The notes under the pieces were generated by a model. The model saw only the letters and a list, made by a program, of their open reading frames with translations, had not been told where the DNA came from and searched no databases. The position numbers were made by a program, and so were the translations under genes. This document shows, piece after piece, positions 55,240 to 64,000 of a stretch of DNA of 64,000 bases. Within the stretch, counting starts at the first letter, position 1. Every line of letters begins with the position of its first letter. Source of the stretch: Ramlibacter sp. (GTDB taxonomy: Bacteria > Pseudomonadota > Gammaproteobacteria > Burkholderiales > Burkholderiaceae_C); the NCBI GenBank assembly GCA_030695945.1, contig JAUYOG010000063.1, forward strand, positions 1-64,000, in the 5' to 3' direction.

Positions 55240-55763
55240 GACCTCCATGCGGCGATCACCAGCAGCGTGCAGAACGCAGCCACCAGGTCGTCGAAGATGA
55301 TGCCGAAGCCGCCGCGCCAGCCGAACCCGTGGAACCGGTTGTCGGCCCAGCCGACCGGGCCCGGCTTGGCGGCGTCGAAGAATCGAAAGAGCAGGAACGC
55401 GGCCAGCTGGCCCCAGAACCCCGTCGGCATGACCAGCCACAGCACGATCCAGAATGCGATCACCTCGTCCCAGACGATGCTGCCGGGATCGAGCACGCGC
55501 ATGTTGGCGGCGGTGACGGTGCAGGCCCACCAGCCGATCGCGAAGGAGGCGGCGATCACCCCGCCGATGGCGGCGGCGTCCAGCCAGTTCTGCAGCGCGA
55601 TGTAGGCGGCCCAGGCCCACAAGGTGCCCGCGGTGCCGGGCGCCACCGGCGACAGGCCCGAGCCGAAACCGAGCGCGACGATGTGCGCCGGGTGCGCAAA
55701 CATGAAGCGCACCGTGGGCCGCGCCGTCGGCGGCCGAAACGGGACGTCTAGGGGAGTGGTCAT
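55233..55763 (-). CDS. pgpA: phosphatidylglycerophosphatase A
   Basis: 176 residues from the ATG at 55763. Membrane phosphatase with about four spans; FGSGLSPVAPGTAGTL near residue 33, DPGSIVWDEVIAFWI near 90 and FRFFDAAKPGPVGWAD are the PgpA motifs. Dephosphorylates PGP to phosphatidylglycerol. The start overlaps the stop of a LysR fragment by four bases, an unexpected partner since thiL normally precedes pgpA. Confidence 0.92.
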   Translation of the reverse strand: MTTPLDVPFRPPTARPTVRFMFAHPAHIVALGFGSGLSPVAPGTAGTLWAWAAYIALQNWLDAAAIGGVIAASFAIGWWACTVTAANMRVLDPGSIVWDEVIAFWIVLWLVMPTGFWGQLAAFLLFRFFDAAKPGPVGWADNRFHGFGWRGGFGIIFDDLVAAFCTLLVIAAWRSW

Positions 55764-56107
55764 CGCGCGGTGCCGAACCATTCGGCCCAGTAATCGATGC
55801 AGGCCTTGATCTTGGGCAGCCGGTGGCGGCCGCCCGCGGTCACCGCATACACGGCCACCGGCCGCGGGTCGACGAATTTTTCCAGCACGGGCACCAAGTG
55901 CCTGCGCGCCACGAGCGCGTCGCCCACGAGCGTGGCCAGCCGCCCGATGCCCAGGCCCTGCAGCACCATCGTCGCCGCCATGTTGGTGTCGTTGGTGCGC
56001 CACTGCCCCTCGGCCGTGTCGTCGAACTGGAGATCCCGCATGCGGCAATGGTAACCATGCACTGCCCGCCCGCTTTGCATGCCGTGCAACACCCATTTGC
56101 GGGCCAT
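55760..56107 (-). pseudogene. C-terminal remnant of a LysR regulator
   Basis: 115 codons whose product matches only the last part of a LysR effector domain (TNDTNMAATMVLQGLGIGRLATLVGDALV, HLVPVLEKFVDPRPVAVYAV, IKACIDYWAEWF). The DNA-binding domain and about 180 residues are missing, with no matching sequence in other frames upstream. The frame is still open and coupled to pgpA (ATGA). It is probably the residue of a deletion or insertion event that split thiL from pgpA. Confidence 0.7.
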
Positions 56108-56175
56108 GCGGTTTCCGGGACGGGCGGCTTTTCCTACAGTCGCTTCACCCCAACGACGACCGAAAGGAAGCCATC

Positions 56176-56325
56176 ATGCACGCCGATACCGACCGCCTTG
56201 CCGAGCTGGCGCAGGCCCTGGCGGCGATCATGGCGGAACTGCTGGGCAAGCGGCCCGCCGTCACCGCCGTCATGATCGAGGACCTGCCCGCGGCGCAGTG
56301 GTACGTGGGCGGCCTGGACGTGCAG
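56176..56325 (+). pseudogene. N-terminal remnant of a tautomerase-like gene
   Basis: An AAAGGAAG ribosome site precedes the ATG at 56176. The first 50 codons (AELAQALAAIMAELLGKRPAVTAVMIEDLPAAQWYVGG) resemble the helix and strand of 4-oxalocrotonate-tautomerase-like proteins that are usually divergent from a LysR gene. After about codon 50 the frame, open to 56595, turns arginine/alanine-rich and runs antisense to the thermonuclease, with no family C-terminus in any frame. So it looks truncated. Confidence 0.45.
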
Positions 56326-56398
56326 CGCCCGGCGGCGATTACGGTGGCAGGACGCAACTCGAACGCAAGCAGGAGCGCGAAGCCGTTGCAGCGTGATG

Positions 56399-56965
56399 CT
56401 AGGGCCCCGGGTAGCAGGAGCCATGCTGCTTGCGAAAGGTGCGCGGCTCGAGCGGCGCAGCGTCGACCCACAGCCCGCGCCGCTCGCTGCGGGCGGCCTG
56501 CTGCTCCTTCGCGTAGGGGCCGGCATGGCGCCGGAACCCCGACGACCAGGCCCAGCCGTCCGCCACGAGCCAGGACCCCACGTCCTGACCCTTGACGCTG
56601 ACGCGCGCCAGCGTCCGCTCGTACTTGTCCTGCGCGCGCACATCGATCTCGACCGGCCGGTGCAACAAGCGCGCCGCCAGCGCGTCGCGCGCCTGGACGC
56701 CGAAGGCCTGGCAGATTTCCGGCGCATCGATGCCTTGCAGCCGCACCTGCAGGGCCGCCCCGGCGCCGGCCGGACGCACCCAGATCGTGTCGCCGTCGGT
56801 GACGTGCGTGACTCGGCCCTTGAGGGTGCGCGCGTCGGCCCACCCGCTGACTACCAGTAGCAGAAGGGCCAGTACGGGGGCAACCGCGGAACCGGCTTTG
56901 CCGGGCCGCTGGTTGCGCCCCCTTGAGGGGGAGGCGCCGAAGGCGCTTCGGGGGGGAGCCTTCAC
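56399..56965 (-). CDS. thermonuclease (SNase-like) family protein
   Basis: 188 residues from a GTG at 56965, one base after the thiL stop. A hydrophobic signal segment (about 28-45, ending ADA) and then the SNase core: GRVTHVTDGDTIWV, LQGIDAPEICQAFG, AQDKYERTLARVSV and LVADGWAWSS, retaining the Asp, Arg and Glu-type positions of secreted nucleases. The first ~22 residues derive from a CCCCCTTGAGGGGG repeat, so the true start may differ. Probably exported. Lies between thiL and pgpA. Confidence 0.82.
   Translation of the reverse strand: MKAPPRSAFGASPSRGRNQRPGKAGSAVAPVLALLLLVVSGWADARTLKGRVTHVTDGDTIWVRPAGAGAALQVRLQGIDAPEICQAFGVQARDALAARLLHRPVEIDVRAQDKYERTLARVSVKGQDVGSWLVADGWAWSSGFRRHAGPYAKEQQAARSERRGLWVDAAPLEPRTFRKQHGSCYPGP
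56918..56957. repeat. CCCCCTTGAGGGGG-type dispersed repeat
   Basis: CCCCCTTGAGGGGG then GGCGCC-GAA-GGCGC and CGGGGGGG. Related in design to the repeats at 41344 and 47931. It overlaps the 5' end of the thermonuclease gene. Confidence 0.6.
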
Positions 56966-56966
56966 C

Positions 56967-57926
56967 TCAGGCGAAGTGATCGAAGGAGCCGTAGCGGCGC
57001 TGCAGCGGCTGGCCCGCGGCGTCCACCAGCCGCAGGCCGGCCGCGGCCTCGATGCTGCCGATGCGGGTCACGGGCGTGCCGGCCTGCCGCGCTGCCTCCT
57101 GGACAGCGCCGCGGCTCGAAGCCGGCGCGGTGAAAAGCAGCTCGTAGTCGTCGCCCCCGGCCAGCGCGTATTCGAGCCGCCGGTCTTCGTCCAGCGCGGC
57201 GGCGCACACCGGATCCATCAACCCGGCCGCCGTGGCGGTGTCGATGCGGGCGCCGACGCCGGAGCCGCGCAGGATGTGGCCGAGGTCGCCCAGCAGCCCG
57301 TCGCTCACGTCGATGGCCGCCGTGGCCACGCCGCGCAGCGCCTCGCCGAGCGCGACGCGCGGGGCCGGCTCCTCCATTCGGGCGCGGGCCCGCTGGAACG
57401 CCTCGACCGGCAGCGACACCGAGCCGCGGAATGCCTCCAGCGCGAGCCGTGCCTCGCCCAGGGTGCCGCTCGCGTAGATGTCGTCGCCGGCACGCGCGCC
57501 CGAGCGCAGCAGGGCCTGCCCGGTCGGCACTTCGCCGAACACCGTGATGCAGATCGTGAGGGGCCCGCGCGTGGTGTCCCCGCCCACCAGCTCGCATGCG
57601 TATTCGTCGGCGAGTGCGAGCAGGCCGCGCGAGAAGGGCTCGAGCCAGGCTTCGTCGGCCTGCGGCATCGACAAGGCGAGCGTGAACGCGAGCGGGCGCG
57701 CGCCACAGGCGGCCAGGTCGCTCAGGTTGACGGCCAGCGCCTTGTGGCCCAGCCGGGAAGGCTCGACGGTGGACAGGAAATGCCGGCCCTCGACGAGCAT
57801 GTCCGACGACACCGCCAGCTGCATGCCGGCAGCCGGCGCCAGCAGCGCGCAGTCGTCGCCGATGCCCAGCGCGTTGCGCGTGACGGGGCGCTTGAAGTAC
57901 TTGTCGATCAGGTCGAATTCACCCAT
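56967..57926 (-). CDS. thiL: thiamine-monophosphate kinase
   Basis: 319 residues. Phosphorylates TMP to the cofactor TPP. Motifs: NALGIGDDCALLAP near residue 19, SDMLVEGRHFL, LAVNLSDLAACGARP, LVGGDTTRGPL and the later VSDGLLGDLGHI and AGGDDYELLFT. Belongs to the PurM-like fold. Usually followed by pgpA and cinA; here a thermonuclease and two gene remnants intervene. Confidence 0.96.
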   Translation of the reverse strand: MGEFDLIDKYFKRPVTRNALGIGDDCALLAPAAGMQLAVSSDMLVEGRHFLSTVEPSRLGHKALAVNLSDLAACGARPLAFTLALSMPQADEAWLEPFSRGLLALADEYACELVGGDTTRGPLTICITVFGEVPTGQALLRSGARAGDDIYASGTLGEARLALEAFRGSVSLPVEAFQRARARMEEPAPRVALGEALRGVATAAIDVSDGLLGDLGHILRGSGVGARIDTATAAGLMDPVCAAALDEDRRLEYALAGGDDYELLFTAPASSRGAVQEAARQAGTPVTRIGSIEAAAGLRLVDAAGQPLQRRYGSFDHFA

Positions 57927-57950
57927 GGGGATGAATTGTCGCCGCTATCG

Positions 57951-59114
57951 TCAGGCGTGCCCCCGGAACCGCAGCGCACCTTGGCGCACCACCTCCGCCA
58001 GCAGCCGCTCGCGCAACTGCCGCTCGCGCAGCCAGCGCGCGTCGTTGGTGCCCAGCTCCGCGTCCTCGCTGAGCAGTTGCACGCCGTGGCTGGCGCCTAC
58101 GCGGCGGGCGTGGTCGCCGATCTGCCTCAAGGTGTGCATGATGTGGTCGCGCAGCGGCATGTGCTGGCCCGTCACCGGGTCCACGTACACCGCCTCCAGC
58201 CCGAAGCGGCAGGCCTGGAAGCGGTTGTAGGTGTAGACCATGTAGTCGTCTTCCTGTGGCATGAACGGCTGCTCGTGCAGGAACCACGAGGCCAGCGACT
58301 GCACGAAGCCGGCCAGCGCCGCCGCGCGCGCGACCGTGAGCGGCGTGTCGAACACGCGGATCTCGATGGTGCCGTACTCGGGCTTCGGGCGGATGTCCCA
58401 GTAGAAGTCCTTCATGCTCTTGACCACGCCGGTGCGGGTCGTCTTCTCGAAGAACTTCGCGAACTCGTCCCAGCTCAGGGTGAAGGGCGCGCGGCCCGAC
58501 ATCGGGAACGCGAACACCGAGTTCAGGCGCGCCGAGTCGAACTGGGTGTCCTGGCCTTGCACGAACGGCGACGAGGCCGACAGCGCGATGAAGTGCGGGA
58601 TGTAGCGCGACATGCGGTGCAGCATCAGGAGCGCGGCGTCCGGGTCGGGGCAGCCGACGTGCACGTGCTGGCCGAAGATCGTGAACTGCTTGGAGAGGTA
58701 GCCGTACAGCTCCGACAGCTCGCGAAAGCGCGGCTTGTCGTAGATGCGGCGCTCGTGCCATTGCTGGAACGGGTGGGTGCCGCCGCCCACGATCGCGATG
58801 TTCAGCTTGTCGGCGCATTTCACCAGTGCGTCGCGGATCTCCGACAGTTCGGACAGCACCTGCGCGGACGACTGGCATACGCCCGTGGAGATCTCGATCA
58901 TGCTGGAAGTCATCTCCGGCACGACCGACCCCGGCAGCTTGTAGCGCGACATGAGGCGCAGCATCTCGTCGGAGTACGGCGCGAGGTCGTAGTCGTGCGT
59001 GTTGACCAGCTGCAACTCGAGCTCCACGCCCAGCGACAGCGCGGCCGATTTCTGGAACGGCTCCAGGCTGTGCGGCGCCGGGGGCGGGCTGGCGGTTTCG
59101 ATTGCCTTATCCAC
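57951..59114 (-). CDS. ybdK: YbdK-type carboxylate-amine ligase (GCS2 family)
   Basis: 387 residues. GCS2 fold with [57 protein letters not shown] and [14 protein letters not shown]. YbdK in E. coli has weak glutamate-cysteine ligase activity; its true role is unclear. The genome already has a distinct GshA at 5737, so this is probably not the main glutathione enzyme. Its start overlaps the antiporter gene by eight bases, so the two are one unit. Confidence 0.9.
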   Translation of the reverse strand: MDKAIETASPPPAPHSLEPFQKSAALSLGVELELQLVNTHDYDLAPYSDEMLRLMSRYKLPGSVVPEMTSSMIEISTGVCQSSAQVLSELSEIRDALVKCADKLNIAIVGGGTHPFQQWHERRIYDKPRFRELSELYGYLSKQFTIFGQHVHVGCPDPDAALLMLHRMSRYIPHFIALSASSPFVQGQDTQFDSARLNSVFAFPMSGRAPFTLSWDEFAKFFEKTTRTGVVKSMKDFYWDIRPKPEYGTIEIRVFDTPLTVARAAALAGFVQSLASWFLHEQPFMPQEDDYMVYTYNRFQACRFGLEAVYVDPVTGQHMPLRDHIMHTLRQIGDHARRVGASHGVQLLSEDAELGTNDARWLRERQLRERLLAEVVRQGALRFRGHA

Positions 59115-60366
59115 GCAGTTCTCCCGTGGCCGTGTTCTGCAGGCCCTCGGAGGGTGAAGGCCGCGAGCTTTCGCCGGCCCGGTAGATGGCGAAGGTGGCG
59201 ATGATCGCGCCCACCACTTCCATCAGCAGGATGGCCGGCAGCGCGATGCCGGCGATCTTCGGCCCGAGCGTGAGCGACGAGGCGACGAACTGCTGCACCA
59301 GCAGCAACGCGACCGACGACATCGGCGACATGGCGCAGCCGGTCCAGAAGGCCTGGCGCCAGCTGGTGCCGCTGCGCCAGTTGGCGGCCCCGACGCCGAC
59401 CACCTTGGCGGCCCCCCGTGCCAGCACCAGCGCCGCGACCAGGCTGGCAACGGCGGGGTTCCAGTCGGCCTTGGCCGCCACCACCGACACCAGGACGAAC
59501 GTCAGCATCAGCAGCAGCGAGGCCGCCGTGCCGAGCTGGCGCGGCCAGGCCCAGGGCCGCGGGTTGAGCTGCTTGAGCAGCATGCCGCCGAGCAGCGCGG
59601 CCAGCGGGGCCGAGCCGCCGAAATGCGCGGCGAGCGCGGTGGCGGCGGCGATCAGCGTGATGAGCAGCATCGACGTGTTCTCGCTGGTCGGGCTCATCAC
59701 CCGCAGCGCCATGCGCAGGGCCAGCGCGAGCGCGGCGCCGACGACGAACGAGATGCCCAGCACCACGGCGACCGGGTACAGCGTCTCGCTGAGCTCGGTG
59801 TGCGGGCGGTGCATCACGCCCGCGCGCGCGCTCACCAGCGTCAGCGCATAGAGCGCACTGAGCGTGGACAACACCATCGCGCGTTCGGTGACGGGGCCGG
59901 ATGCGCGGGTGTCCATCGCCACGCGGCTGAACACGGCGGGGGAAGCGACCATCGCGATGAGGCCGACCGCCTCGGCGACGGTCGATTGCACGCCCATCCA
60001 GCGCATGGCGTAGTACACGGCCAGCGCGGTGAGCGTGGATTCGAGCAGGCTTTGCAGCAGCACCATCGGGTTGTGCCGGAACCAGCGCAGGGCGATCCGA
60101 CCGCCGGACTCGAAGAGCACGACGGACACGCCCAGCTCCAGCAGGAACAGGGCCGTCCCCTGCAGGGGCCAGGCCGCGCCGGAAAAGCCGGCCAGGCCGG
60201 CCAGCGCGCCGGTCAAGGAATAGCCGACGACCTTGGGCAGGCCGGTGAAGCGTTGCAGCAGGTGGCCCGCCGCCGCGGCGGCGGCGAGCAGGATGGACCA
60301 CTGCACCGTCGGCAGGCCGGCCGAGGGCCTGAGCCATTCGGCCCAGATGGCCATGATTTCGTTCAT
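59107..60366 (-). CDS. CPA2-type cation/proton antiporter
   Basis: 419 residues, 11-12 membrane segments. [21 protein letters not shown] at the N-terminus and [24 protein letters not shown] are typical of the Na+/H+ exchanger (Kef/NhaS-like) family. No cytosolic TrkA-N domain, so not a full Kef system. Overlaps ybdK (downstream) by eight bases. The ion is unknown; pairing with a glutathione-type ligase recalls glutathione-gated potassium efflux, but that is inference. Confidence 0.85.
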   Translation of the reverse strand: MNEIMAIWAEWLRPSAGLPTVQWSILLAAAAAAGHLLQRFTGLPKVVGYSLTGALAGLAGFSGAAWPLQGTALFLLELGVSVVLFESGGRIALRWFRHNPMVLLQSLLESTLTALAVYYAMRWMGVQSTVAEAVGLIAMVASPAVFSRVAMDTRASGPVTERAMVLSTLSALYALTLVSARAGVMHRPHTELSETLYPVAVVLGISFVVGAALALALRMALRVMSPTSENTSMLLITLIAAATALAAHFGGSAPLAALLGGMLLKQLNPRPWAWPRQLGTAASLLLMLTFVLVSVVAAKADWNPAVASLVAALVLARGAAKVVGVGAANWRSGTSWRQAFWTGCAMSPMSSVALLLVQQFVASSLTLGPKIAGIALPAILLMEVVGAIIATFAIYRAGESSRPSPSEGLQNTATGELRG

Positions 60367-60453
60367 GTGCGGTTCCCCCGGCGCGGACTGTAACCCTGGC
60401 TGAGCCGTGGACCCTGTAGGACGGCGCGCCGACGGTAACGAATGGTCAACGGC

Positions 60454-60834
60454 TCAGTGCAGGACGCGGCTGGCGCCATCGTCGAGCGTGAAGGCGGGAA
60501 CCTCGACTTCGAAGCGCTCGCCGTCCTCGGCGACGCAGAAGTAGCTGCCGTGCATGGTGCCCGAGGGCGTGCGCAGGCGGCAGCCGCTCGTGTACTGAAA
60601 GGCCTCGCCCGGCTTGAGCAGCGGCTGGTGGCCGACGACGCCCAGGCCCTTGACCTCCTCGAGTTCGCCCGCGGCGTTGGCGATGATCCAGTGGCGCGAG
60701 ATGAGCTGCGCCGGCACTTCGCCGGTGTTGGTGATGGTGATCGTGTAGGCGAAGCTGTACAAGTCCTGCGCCGGCGCGGATTGCTCGGGCAGGAACTGCG
60801 GCTCGACGTCGATGCGGAACTGGTACTTGGCCAT
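60454..60834 (-). CDS. apaG: ApaG protein
   Basis: 126 residues from the ATG at 60834 (60843 would add MAA). An immunoglobulin-like small protein: [58 protein letters not shown] is the family core with its glycine-rich segment. Linked in E. coli to cobalt/magnesium efflux; biochemical role unclear. Divergent from rpe with 43 bases between starts. Confidence 0.93.
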   Translation of the reverse strand: MAKYQFRIDVEPQFLPEQSAPAQDLYSFAYTITITNTGEVPAQLISRHWIIANAAGELEEVKGLGVVGHQPLLKPGEAFQYTSGCRLRTPSGTMHGSYFCVAEDGERFEVEVPAFTLDDGASRVLH

Positions 60835-60877
60835 GGCGGCCATCGTACCCCGTTCGGCGATTTGCGAGAATGATGGG

Positions 60878-61561
60878 ATGAGCAGCACCCATCGCATCGC
60901 CCCCTCGATCCTGTCGGCCGACTTCACCCGCCTGGGCGAGGAGGTCAGGAACGTCATCGCCGCCGGCGCGGACTGGATCCACTTCGACGTGATGGACAAC
61001 CATTACGTGCCCAACCTGACCTTCGGGCCGATGATCTGTTCGGCGCTCAAGCCCCATGCGGTGACCGCGGCCGGGGCGCCGGTGCCGGTGGACGTGCACC
61101 TGATGGTGCAGCCGGTCGACGCGCTGGCGCAGGCGTTCGCGCAGGCCGGCGCCGATTACATCAGCTTCCACCCCGACGCCACCGCGCATGTGCACCGCAG
61201 CGTCCAGGCGATCAAGGCCGCCGGCTGCAAGGCCGGGCTGGTGTTCAACCCGGCCGCGTCCCTGGACGTGCTGGACTGGATGATCGACGACATCGACCTC
61301 GTCCTCATCATGAGCGTGAACCCCGGCTTCGGCGGGCAGGGCTTCATCGAGTCGGCGCTGCGCAAGATCGAGGACGCGCGCCGGCGCATCGACGCGTGCG
61401 GCAAGGACATCCGGCTCGAGGTCGACGGCGGCATCAAGGCCGACAACATCGCGCGTGTCGCCGCGGCGGGCGCGGACACGTTCGTCGCCGGCAGCGCGAT
61501 CTTCGGCAAGCCCGACTACAAGGGCGTCATCGAGGCCATGCGCAGCGCACTCAGGGGCTGA
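60878..61561 (+). CDS. rpe: ribulose-phosphate 3-epimerase
   Basis: 227 residues. TIM-barrel epimerase of the pentose phosphate pathway. [35 protein letters not shown] (metal His/Asp), [21 protein letters not shown] (phosphate loop) and LEVDGGI are the complete set. GATGGG precedes the ATG at 60878. Its end overlaps the convergent small gene by 11 bases. The usual follower, gph, is absent. Confidence 0.96.
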   Translation: MSSTHRIAPSILSADFTRLGEEVRNVIAAGADWIHFDVMDNHYVPNLTFGPMICSALKPHAVTAAGAPVPVDVHLMVQPVDALAQAFAQAGADYISFHPDATAHVHRSVQAIKAAGCKAGLVFNPAASLDVLDWMIDDIDLVLIMSVNPGFGGQGFIESALRKIEDARRRIDACGKDIRLEVDGGIKADNIARVAAAGADTFVAGSAIFGKPDYKGVIEAMRSALRG

Positions 61562-61850
61562 ATTTCTTCAGCGGGTCGTCCGCACCTTCGCGCACCCGGT
61601 CGTAGACCTCGTCCAGGACCGGCCCCTTGTCGGTATCGACCAGGCCGCGTTCGATGTCTTCACTCGCCGCCTGGCCCACGCTGCGGGCCGACGGGTCGGA
61701 GGCGCCCTGGCTGTCGGCGGACTCGTCGCGTTCATGCGGCGCGCGCGGCGCGCGTTCCTGCCTGTCGCCCTGGGCGGGAAGCGTATTGCCCTGGCGCTCT
61801 TGCCCCTTGGGCTTGTCGTCGCGAGGGCGGCTGGGCATTCGGTTGTGCAT
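61551..61850 (-). CDS. hydrophilic disordered protein
   Basis: 99 residues from the ATG at 61850; the frame is open well upstream but with non-genic composition. Charged and rich in R, D, E, P, Q, S, with a short helical-looking end ([28 protein letters not shown]). No domain recognised. Similar in style to the 68-residue protein at 28545. Convergent with rpe, 11-base overlap. Probably a stress or accessory protein; it sits next to a small membrane protein and a catalase. Confidence 0.6.
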   Translation of the reverse strand: MHNRMPSRPRDDKPKGQERQGNTLPAQGDRQERAPRAPHERDESADSQGASDPSARSVGQAASEDIERGLVDTDKGPVLDEVYDRVREGADDPLKKFSP

Positions 61851-61906
61851 GAGGTTACTTTCGTCGCTTCGTCGGCCCATTGTGGCCTTGGGCGGCGTGG
61901 CCCGGC

Positions 61907-61979
61907 GGTAGGACGTGCCGGGGCGTCCCTGTAGGAAGGGGGCACTGCGGAGTCGGCAGCCTGTCGGAGCCGTCCTACC
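61907..61979. other. GGTAGGACG...CGTCCTACC inverted repeat
   Basis: Perfect nine-base arms at 61907-61915 and 61971-61979 around a 55-base GC-rich interior, in the 244-base gap between the disordered protein and the small membrane protein. It could form a structured leader or small RNA. Function unknown. Confidence 0.5.
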
Positions 61980-62094
61980 CCCGATGCGAACATTGGCCGA
62001 CAACCGCTCCTGCCGACCAACTACGAATGGTTGCGCATGAGCTTCGTAAGCTGAGGCTTGTCTGGAAAAGCCCGCCCGACTAGGAGAAACGCCC

Positions 62095-62217
62095 ATGGAC
62101 CTGTTCGCCGGATTGCCCGAATGGCTGGTGTGGTGCGCCGCCGGCGCGGCCGGCGCTTTCGCGCTGGCCACCCTGGCCAGCATCCTCGACACGGCGCTGG
62201 ACCTGGACGCGGGCTGA
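62095..62217 (+). CDS. 40-residue single-span membrane protein
   Basis: ATG at 62095 with an excellent AGGAGA ribosome site seven bases upstream, stop at 62215-62217. Product begins MDLFAGLPEWLVW, has one hydrophobic span (about residues 10-31, alanine/glycine-rich) and ends in an acidic LDTALDLDAG tail. Followed by a terminator hairpin 17 bases later, which gives a complete small transcription unit. No family recognised. Confidence 0.65.
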   Translation: MDLFAGLPEWLVWCAAGAAGAFALATLASILDTALDLDAG

Positions 62218-62234
62218 ACGGCCGCAGCGCGGAC

Positions 62235-62258
62235 AAGGCGCCCCGTGGCGGGCGCCTT
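62235..62258 (+). terminator. intrinsic terminator after the small membrane protein
   Basis: AAGGCGCCC-CGTGGC-GGGCGCCTT followed by TCGCGTTCTT. Nine-base stem; short T content downstream. It separates the small gene from the catalase. Confidence 0.75.
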
Positions 62259-62307
62259 TCGCGTTCTTGAACAACAACAACCATCTCGCCACAGGAGTAA
62301 TTCATCA

Positions 62308-64000
62308 ATGGCCCAGTCCAAGCAGGAGGCGCAGCGCAAGTCCAAGGTGGGCGAAGGCGCTGCCGCGAAAGCGAAGCAGCTGGAGTCGTTCAGCCAGGGG
62401 CCCGAGAGCCTGCTCACCACCAACCAGGGCGTGGCGATCCCCGACAACCACAACTCGCTGAGGGCCGGCGTGCGCGGCCCGTCGCTGCTGGAAGACTTCA
62501 TCCTGCGCGAGAAGATCACGCACTTCGACCACGAGCGCATTCCCGAGCGCGTGGTCCACGCGCGCGGCGCCGGCGCGCACGGGTATTTCGAGCTGACGAA
62601 ATCGCTGGTCGAGTACACCCGTGCCGACTTCCTGCAGGAAGCCGGCACGCGCACCCCGGTGTTCGTGCGCTTTTCCACCGTCGCCGGCTCGCGCGGGTCG
62701 TCCGACACGGTGCGCGACGTGCGCGGCTTCGCGGTGAAGTTCTACACGCGAGAGGGCAATTACGACCTGGTGGGCAACAACATCCCCGTTTTCTTCGTGC
62801 AGGACGCGATGAAGTTCCCGGACCTCGTGCATGCCGTCAAGCCCGAGCCGCACCACGAAATGCCGCAGGCCGCCAGCGCGCACGACACCTTCTGGGACTT
62901 CACCTCGCTGATGCCCGAGACCACCCACATGCTGATGTGGATCATGTCCGACCGCGCCATCCCGCGCAGCTTCCGGATGATGGAGGGGTTCGGTGTGCAC
63001 ACCTTCCGCCTGATCAACGCCAAGGGCGTGTCGCACTTCGTCAAGTTCCACTGGAAGCCGCGGCTGGGCAAGCATGCGCTGGTGTGGGACGAGGCGCAGA
63101 AGATCGCCGGCAAGGACCCGGATTTCCACCGGCGCGACCTGTGGGAGGCGATCGCCAAGGGCAACTTCCCGGAGTGGGAGCTGGGCGTGCAGATCGTCTC
63201 CGAGGAAAAAGCCCAGGCCCTGGGCTTCGACCTGCTGGATGCGACCAAGCTGATCCCCGAGGAAATGGTGCCGGTGCTCACCGTAGGCAAGCTGGTGCTG
63301 AACCGCAACCCCGAGAACTTCTTCGCGGAGACCGAGCAGGTGGCCTTCCACCCCGGCCATGTCGTGCCGGGCATCGACTTCAGCAACGATCCGCTGCTGC
63401 AGGGGCGGCTCTTCTCGTACACCGACACGCAGCTGTCCCGCCTGGGCGGGCCCAACTTCCACGAGCTGCCGATCAACAAGGGCGTCTGCCCGTTCCACAA
63501 CTTCCAGCGCGACGGCATGCACCGGATGCTGGTGAACAAGGGGCAGGTGGCGTACGAGCCCAACTCGCTGGCCACCGGCGCGGAGTTTCGCGTGGACGGC
63601 GGCCAGCAGGGTTTCCAGAGCTTCACCGAAGCGACCGAGCCGCCGAAGATCCGGCGGCGCAGCCCGAGCTTCGACGACCACTTCAGCCATGCGACGCTGT
63701 TCTGGAACAGCCAGAGCCCGGCCGAGAAGGAGCACATCATCGCGGCCTTCCAGTTCGAGCTGTCCAAGGTGGAGGTGCCGGCGATCCGCCAGCGCGTGGT
63801 GGACAACCTCGCCCACGTCGACGCGAAACTGGCGCGCAAGGTGGCCGAGCCGCTGGGCATCGCCGTGCCGGATGCCAAGGCGGCCGCCGGGCGCGCGGGC
63901 TTTCGCGACGTGCGCGGCAAGCTGCCGCTGGAGGCGGCGCCTTCGCTCAGCATGGAGAGCAACCCGCCGGCCAACGGCGCGGCCCTCGCCACGCGCAAGG
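62308..64000 (+). CDS. katE: catalase, large-subunit clade 2 type (partial, cut by window end)
   Basis: At least 564 residues from the ATG at 62308 (ACAGGAG upstream), with no stop before the window ends. Heme catalase decomposing hydrogen peroxide. Distal histidine in [25 protein letters not shown] with the distal Asn, and proximal tyrosine in [18 protein letters not shown]. The sequence beyond about residue 500 ([15 protein letters not shown] and the proline-rich linker) continues past small-subunit length, so an HPII-like C-terminal flavodoxin-like domain is expected outside the window. Confidence 0.93.
   Translation, partial: MAQSKQEAQRKSKVGEGAAAKAKQLESFSQGPESLLTTNQGVAIPDNHNSLRAGVRGPSLLEDFILREKITHFDHERIPERVVHARGAGAHGYFELTKSLVEYTRADFLQEAGTRTPVFVRFSTVAGSRGSSDTVRDVRGFAVKFYTREGNYDLVGNNIPVFFVQDAMKFPDLVHAVKPEPHHEMPQAASAHDTFWDFTSLMPETTHMLMWIMSDRAIPRSFRMMEGFGVHTFRLINAKGVSHFVKFHWKPRLGKHALVWDEAQKIAGKDPDFHRRDLWEAIAKGNFPEWELGVQIVSEEKAQALGFDLLDATKLIPEEMVPVLTVGKLVLNRNPENFFAETEQVAFHPGHVVPGIDFSNDPLLQGRLFSYTDTQLSRLGGPNFHELPINKGVCPFHNFQRDGMHRMLVNKGQVAYEPNSLATGAEFRVDGGQQGFQSFTEATEPPKIRRRSPSFDDHFSHATLFWNSQSPAEKEHIIAAFQFELSKVEVPAIRQRVVDNLAHVDAKLARKVAEPLGIAVPDAKAAAGRAGFRDVRGKLPLEAAPSLSMESNPPANGAALATRK

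Noticed and set aside
61455..61934. Plus-strand frames beyond rpe
   Set aside because: They read antisense to the 99-residue protein at 61551 and lack starts with ribosome sites.
1..64000. CRISPR arrays, tRNA, rRNA, transposases or integrases
   Set aside because: Read through for regularly spaced repeats, tRNA-like ends and DDE or tyrosine recombinase motifs; none was recognised.

Overview
The window is high-GC (roughly two thirds G+C by eye), densely coded chromosomal DNA. Gene content (Bug-type solute-binding protein, lptA-lptB-rpoN block, gshA of the Acidithiobacillus/betaproteobacterial type, many LysR regulators, CaiB and YdiF CoA-transferases, ybdK next to an antiporter) and the scattered GC-rich short repeats point to Burkholderiales, most likely Comamonadaceae (Ramlibacter/Variovorax/Polaromonas-like). 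This placement is inference. No rRNA, tRNA, CRISPR array, transposase or integrase was recognised.

Layout. 1-648 has no gene; it is dominated by an imperfect inverted repeat with ~200-bp arms. 649-10095 is housekeeping: rocD, holA, proA, a conserved unknown protein, then gshA-kup-gshB. 10092-18289 runs through a ClpP-like protease, a glutamine amidotransferase, an EmrB-type efflux pump, a long CoA-transferase, a CWC-type cysteine-rich protein, a LysR regulator divergent from two glutathione S-transferases, and a Tat-exported hydrolase-like protein. 18341-21245 (minus strand) pairs an L-2-haloacid dehalogenase with malate synthase G. Divergent from it, 21478-28467 is a compact seven-gene operon: TRAP transporter (P, Q, M), LsrF/DhnA-type aldolase, zinc alcohol dehydrogenase, FGGY kinase and GntR regulator, with two near-identical TTGGY-N3-ACCAA palindromes upstream. 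It looks like a complete import, oxidation, phosphorylation and cleavage pathway for an unidentified polyol or sugar acid.

28545-31454 holds a small disordered protein and a secreted DUF1800/DUF1501 pair. 31471-35814 is an accessory island with an HNH protein, a NERD-UvrD helicase and an A+T-richer OLD-type ATPase/TOPRIM nuclease. It is reminiscent of Gabija but with a different order and an extra nuclease domain, and is the best candidate for an undescribed defence system here. 35898-42781 is metabolic and regulatory: an ACMSD-like amidohydrolase divergent from a Bug protein, a three-PAS histidine kinase, a CaiB CoA-transferase, a LysR regulator and DUF2214.

42862-51195 returns to core functions: PsiF, argS, a SPOR protein, dsbA, lptA-lptB, rpoN, a THUMP RNA methyltransferase overlapping a PIN protein. 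51192-54759 carries a fluoroacetate-dehalogenase-like enzyme with an NTF2-like partner, and a LysR regulator divergent from a Tat/lipobox nitroreductase-like protein. 54769-57926 is a thiL...pgpA-cinA cluster interrupted by a thermonuclease and by remnants of a LysR-tautomerase pair. The window ends with ybdK plus a cation/proton antiporter, apaG, rpe, a disordered protein, a 40-residue membrane protein and a large clade-2-like catalase cut by the window edge.

Repeats are a theme: hairpins of the GTCATTGCGGGCTTGACCCG type, a GGGACAG hairpin pair, a CCCTCTCCC hairpin inside the end of holA, and a CCCCCTCGGGGGGCAG family that appears to supply start-region signals to neighbouring genes.
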